NCBI GenBank assembly: GCA_036417435.1
Contig: CM070905.1
Span: forward strand, 69,023,092-69,087,091
DNA length: 64,000 nucleotides
Direction: 5' to 3'
Origin: Inia geoffrensis
Taxonomy: Eukaryota; Chordata; Mammalia; Artiodactyla; Iniidae
The position numbers were made by a program, and so were the translations under genes. The notes below the pieces were generated by a model, which searched no databases, was not told where the DNA came from, and saw only the letters and a list, made by a program, of their open reading frames with translations. Shown here one piece after another: positions 60,086 through 64,000 of this stretch. Each line of letters starts with the position of its first letter. The first letter of the stretch is position 1.

Positions 60086-60400
60086 CTCTAAATTGAAATG
60101 AATTTCAACATCTTTATGTTTAATAAACTGTAATACAGGAAGATATTGTATTGAGTACAGTATTAAAACATTTTGGTACTTAACAGTTCAAAAATTATTT
60201 TATTTAATTGAGACCAACTGGCCTCATTGCTTCTTATAAACGTTGCAATATATATTCAGTAACAAGGGCTAAAAATGAACACATGTTTCTCCTCAAAGAA
60301 GGCAAACAAACGTTTTTCTTACACAATAAATCAGCTGCTAGTGGATTTCTAGGACATTGCTTTAGGCTATTTAGGTATAAAACTTAAGAAAAAAAATTAC

Positions 60401-60496
60401 CTTTGTGTGGATCCAAAACTGGTAGAGGAGATTGAACTGAAGATGAACAGCATAGACTGAAGGTGGTATGAAGAGGGCCAGTGGAGAGTAGAATAT
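60401..60496 (-). CDS. AGMO: AGMO internal exon before the third histidine box
   Basis: This 96-bp exon (32 codons, phase 0 both ends) has acceptor TTTTAATCTTTCAG and donor GTAATT. It reads IFYSPLALFIPPSVYAVHLQ then FNLLYQFWIHTK. It is a hydrophobic membrane-associated segment of alkylglycerol monooxygenase ending in the conserved QFWIHT motif, whose His lies close to the active-site region. The last residue is Lys (AAG) where I remember Glu (HTEVINN) in human. The next exon, 38.2 kb away, continues VINNLG in phase. The upstream exons, with the start codon and the first two histidine boxes, lie beyond 64000. Confidence 0.96.
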
Positions 60497-62249
60497 CTGA
60501 AAGATTAAAACATTGTAAATTTGCACATAGGACTTCTCAACATAACGTATACTATTACTAATGATTCAATATTTTGAGTCTATCCTTCAGCAAATATGCC
60601 TTATTTTTAGCAAATATATCATATTCTGTACATTTTATTGCCATGTTTGACCTTGCAACATTAATTTTTCCACATGATGATAAAGTTATAGACATGTTGG
60701 AGCTAAGTCCACTGGACTTCTATTTCACATTAAATATTGTCATGTTAACGTAGCATACAATGTACGTTATTTCCTTAATCTTGAAAAGGTTGGGTGTATT
60801 TCCTGGAAGTAAAGAGGTTTTTTAATATATATAAAAATACTCCCTTTCTTTAAGTAAAAGAAATGTAGGAGCATGTGCCTTTATACCTTCCTTGACAGCT
60901 CCTAAACACTGCATTATTATGGCATTCTGAGTAACCAAATGCAATTATAGTAAAAGACAGTAACTTCGTATGAGAAGGGGAAAGAATACATTTTCCCTCT
61001 TAAATTTTACTTTATTATTTTGTGGTTGACAATATCTCCTGATTTTTCTTCAAGGTTACTAAGAAGGAGCTATGATACTGTGCCATTGTGGAAACAAATT
61101 TTGAAGGTCCCTATTTCCTAACAGACGGAAATGCCTCTGCCTTGGGAAAACAACTTATTCGTAAACCACTGGTTAGAATCAATGAGTAAGCACAGTCCGC
61201 TGTGTTCTCCCAATGACTTTGATCCCCAAGAGTGGTTTCATGTTGTAAGAAAACTTTTTATTAAATGAAAAACTAAACAACAAAATAGGAAGAAAAAGAG
61301 TCAGACTTCCACTTTACATTTTGGGGTTTATAAAGTTAATATTTCCAAAAGATGAGATGTTTTAAAAACATGCTTTCAGAACACTACAATTTTATTTCTG
61401 AATTATTTTAAAGCTTTTGTTCCCAATTAGGCCAAATATCATTTCAACAACGTTTAGTAATGAGGATATATTTGAAATCAGACATTTCCATAAACTCTTA
61501 TAGTTTTTGTTTTGAACTTTAAGTCATGAAAAATCTCAGCTGTCATCAGAACAGGATCAGTTTCATTATTTATAAATTCATTATTAAGCAATGGATTAGA
61601 TTAGTGAACAACAAAAGAACACTGGGCTCTTACTCAAGACATTCCCTTTTAAGCCTTCATTCTACTACAGAATGGCTCTGTAATATTTACAAATTTCTTA
61701 AACTTCTCTAGGCTCCAGTTTCCTCAAATGACTGGTGAAGGAGAAGACCATCTGAAATCTAGCCATCTTTTTAGTTCCAAAAAATCTCTAATATTGTGAT
61801 TTGATTTGAGAATATACTAATATAGTTCTCTTACAATAGGTGAAAAAAATATTTGAAACACATATATGACCAATGATTTAAGTATTTTAAGTTAAGGAAT
61901 ATTTTGGAAACTTTGAGATGTATATAAAAATATAGAACAAACTTATCTTGATGCTTAATAAATAGTTCTCTCTGGAAAAAGAGTTCATACAAGATGACTA
62001 TAGTTCATTATAATTCCTCAAAGTCTGAAGAAATAGTCCTTTGAGATAACAACAGCTATTATGGAAAAGGGTGTTCTACCATCAGATAAACTGTGAAGAG
62101 TTGAGTAAGGCAAGTGAACTTTCTTTACCATAGAGATTCTCAGAGACTTTATCGTGCTAGTACAAACCACAAGCCTGTTAGCCCATAGAACACTTTCTTA
62201 AGGAATTTCCCATAAGATTTCCTAAAAACGTATTTGATGAACCATGTTG

Positions 62250-63866
62250 TTGAATTGGAAGAATTGGTATTCTAATATGACCATATTACCCAAGGCAATA
62301 TACAGATTCAATGCAATCTTTATCAAATTACGAATGGCATTTTTCAGAAAACTGGAACAAAAAGTTTTTTAATTTGCATGGAAGCACAAAAGACCCCAAA
62401 TAGCCAAAACAAGCTTGAGAAAGAAGAACGGAGCTGGAGGAACCATGCTGCCTGACTTCAGACTATACTACAAAACTACAGTAATCAAAACGGTATGGTA
62501 CTGGCACAAAACCAAACACATAGATCAATGGAACAGGTTAGAAAGTCCAGAAATAAACACACACACTTACAGTCAATTAATCTATGACAAAGAAGGCAAG
62601 ACTATATAATGGAGAAAAGACAGTCTCTTCAATAACTGGTACTGGGAAAACTGGACAGCTACATGTAAAAGAATTAAATTAGAACATTTTCTAACACCAT
62701 ATACAAAAATAATCTTAAAATGGATTAATGACCCAAATATAAGACTTGATACTATAAAATTCCTAGAGGAAAACATAGGCAGAACACACTTTGACACAAA
62801 TTGCAGCAATATTTTTTTGAATCCATCTCCTAGAGTAATGGAAAAAAAGCAAAAATAAACAGTGGGACCTAATTAAACTTAAAAGCTTTTGCAGAGCAAA
62901 GGAAACCATAAACAAAAAGATAACATACGGAATGGAAGAAAATATTTGCAAATGATGCTACTGCCAAGGGCTTAATTTCAAAAATATACAAACAGCTCAA
63001 TAACGAAAAAAAATCAAATCAAAAAATGGGCAGAAACAGACATTTCTCCAAAGAAGACATCCAGATGGCCAACAGGCACCTGCAAAGATGCTAAACATTG
63101 CTAATTATCAGAGAAATGCAAATCAAAACTACAATGAGGTACGGCCTCACACCGCTTAGAGTGACCATCATAAAAAACTAAAAATAATCAGTGTTGGAGA
63201 GGGTGTGGAGAAAAGAGAACCCTCCTACTCTGTTGGTGGGAATGTAAAGTGGTGCAGCCACTGTGGAGAGCAGTATGGAGGTCCCTTAAAAAGTAAAAAT
63301 AGAGTTACCATATAATCCGGCAATCCCACTCCTGGACATATAGCTGAAGAGAACTCTAATTTGAAAGATCCATACACCTCAATGCTCACAGCAGCACTAT
63401 TTACAATAGCCAAGACATGGAAGCAACCTAAATGTCCATCGATAGATGAATGGATAAAGAAGATGTGGTATCTTGATACAATGGAATATTACTCAGCCAT
63501 TAAAAAAGAATGAAATAATGCCATTGGCAGCAACATGGATGGACCTAGAGATTATCATACTAAGTAAAGTAAGTCAGACAGAGAAAGACAAATATCATAT
63601 GATATCACTTATAAGTGGAACAAAAAATGTGATACAAATGAATTTATTTACAAAACAGAAATCGACTCATAGGCATGGAAAACAAACATAATTAACAAAG
63701 GGAAAGGGGGGAGGGGGTTTGGACAAATTGGGATATTGGGATTAACAGATACACACTACTATATATAAAATAGATAAACAACAAGGATCTACTTTAGCAC
63801 AGGGAACCATATTCAATTTCTTGTAATAACCTATAATGGGGAAGAATGTGGAAAAGTATCTATATA

Positions 63867-63914
<48 letters not shown>

Positions 63915-64000
63915 TATATATATACACATATGTATATTTAACTGAATCACTTTGCTATACACCTGAAACATTATAAATCAACTATACTTCAATTTTAAAA
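62250..64000 (+). mobile_element. Old L1, ORF2 3' half and 3'UTR
   Basis: It starts within ORF2 (GAATTGGAAGAATTGGTATT, TACAGATTCAATGCAATC) and continues past WYWHKTK and the decayed Cys-rich region to a 3'UTR of the older type (AACAACAAGGATCTACTTTA, CAACTATACTTCAATTTTA). It reaches its tail at the window edge. The frame is broken by many indels. The C-terminal region has a short open piece at 62415-62609 only. It is antisense to AGMO. Confidence 0.92.
63866..63931 (+). repeat. (TG)n/(TA)n microsatellite within L1 3'UTR
   Basis: GTGTGTGTGTGTG followed by about 13 TA units, ACACACA and more TA units. It arose at the ATATATAT tract found at the same 3'UTR place in the L1 at 38512 (39000). Confidence 0.9.

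Larger units (their letters stand above)
22163..60400 (-). other. AGMO: AGMO intron of 38.2 kb, transposon-rich
   Basis: The largest intron in the window, bounded by donor GTAATT (60395-60400) and the acceptor before 22162. It carries most of the mobile elements listed below, including the full-length young L1. Long stretches with nothing I can classify are 23795-24330, 24380-26640, 27740-29260, 30770-31600, 31840-32550 and 57720-59880, all AT-rich and without convincing coding signals. The stretch at 39160-40500 is also unclassified. Confidence 0.9.
60497..64000 (-). other. AGMO: AGMO intron running off the right edge
   Basis: Intron upstream (in gene direction) of the exon at 60401. I looked on the minus strand for the exon with the HQTHHSS-type second histidine box and did not find it. 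The sequence at 60500-62240 is AT-rich and unclassified, and from 62250 it is an L1 fragment. Confidence 0.75.

Overview
This window is mammalian nuclear DNA, almost certainly from a cetacean. The evidence is the set of tRNA-derived CHR-type SINEs (2899, 17142, 29790, 31616, 37810, 55182), cetartiodactyl-type L1 3' ends ending in CAATAAAGATGTTA plus poly(A), and a background of old mammalian repeats (MIR, L2, MER2, MER5A, MER20, MLT1).

The only host gene I can support is AGMO (alkylglycerol monooxygenase, TMEM195), on the minus strand. Seven consecutive internal coding exons are recognisable, in transcription order 60401-60496, 22096-22162, 19819-19884, 19649-19728, 15861-15995, 14282-14398 and 1412-1494. 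All seven have AG/GT boundaries, all phases agree across junctions, and together they give 644 nt of uninterrupted reading frame, roughly residues 170 to 384 of a protein of about 445 residues. The 5' exons, with the first two histidine boxes, lie beyond base 64000. The terminal exon lies before base 1. The remaining sequence is intronic.

The 38.2-kb intron (22163-60400) holds the most striking structure, a nest of transposons. An old, decayed L1 (about 40536-43283 and 52101-55150, + strand) was split in its ORF2 by a much younger full-length L1 (43284-52087, + strand) flanked by a target-site duplication. The young L1 has two intact ORFs (301 and 1272 codons) with all catalytic residues I could check. 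It has a 3.5-kb 5'UTR carrying a CpG-rich array of six exact-length 38-bp units, then about five units of roughly 293 bp, then a long pyrimidine tract. It also has a double poly(A) end enclosing 111 bp of foreign sequence, the mark of a 3' transduction. Directly after the old L1 there is a CHR SINE interrupted by an antisense L1 3' end, which makes a large near-palindrome with the old L1 tail.

Other nested insertions (L1 in MER20 at 27.2 kb, L1 in MIR at 38.5 kb) give a relative timeline. Every long recent L1 is antisense to AGMO. Repeat family names were assigned from memory of consensus sequences, without a library search. AGMO comparisons are also with a remembered human protein.
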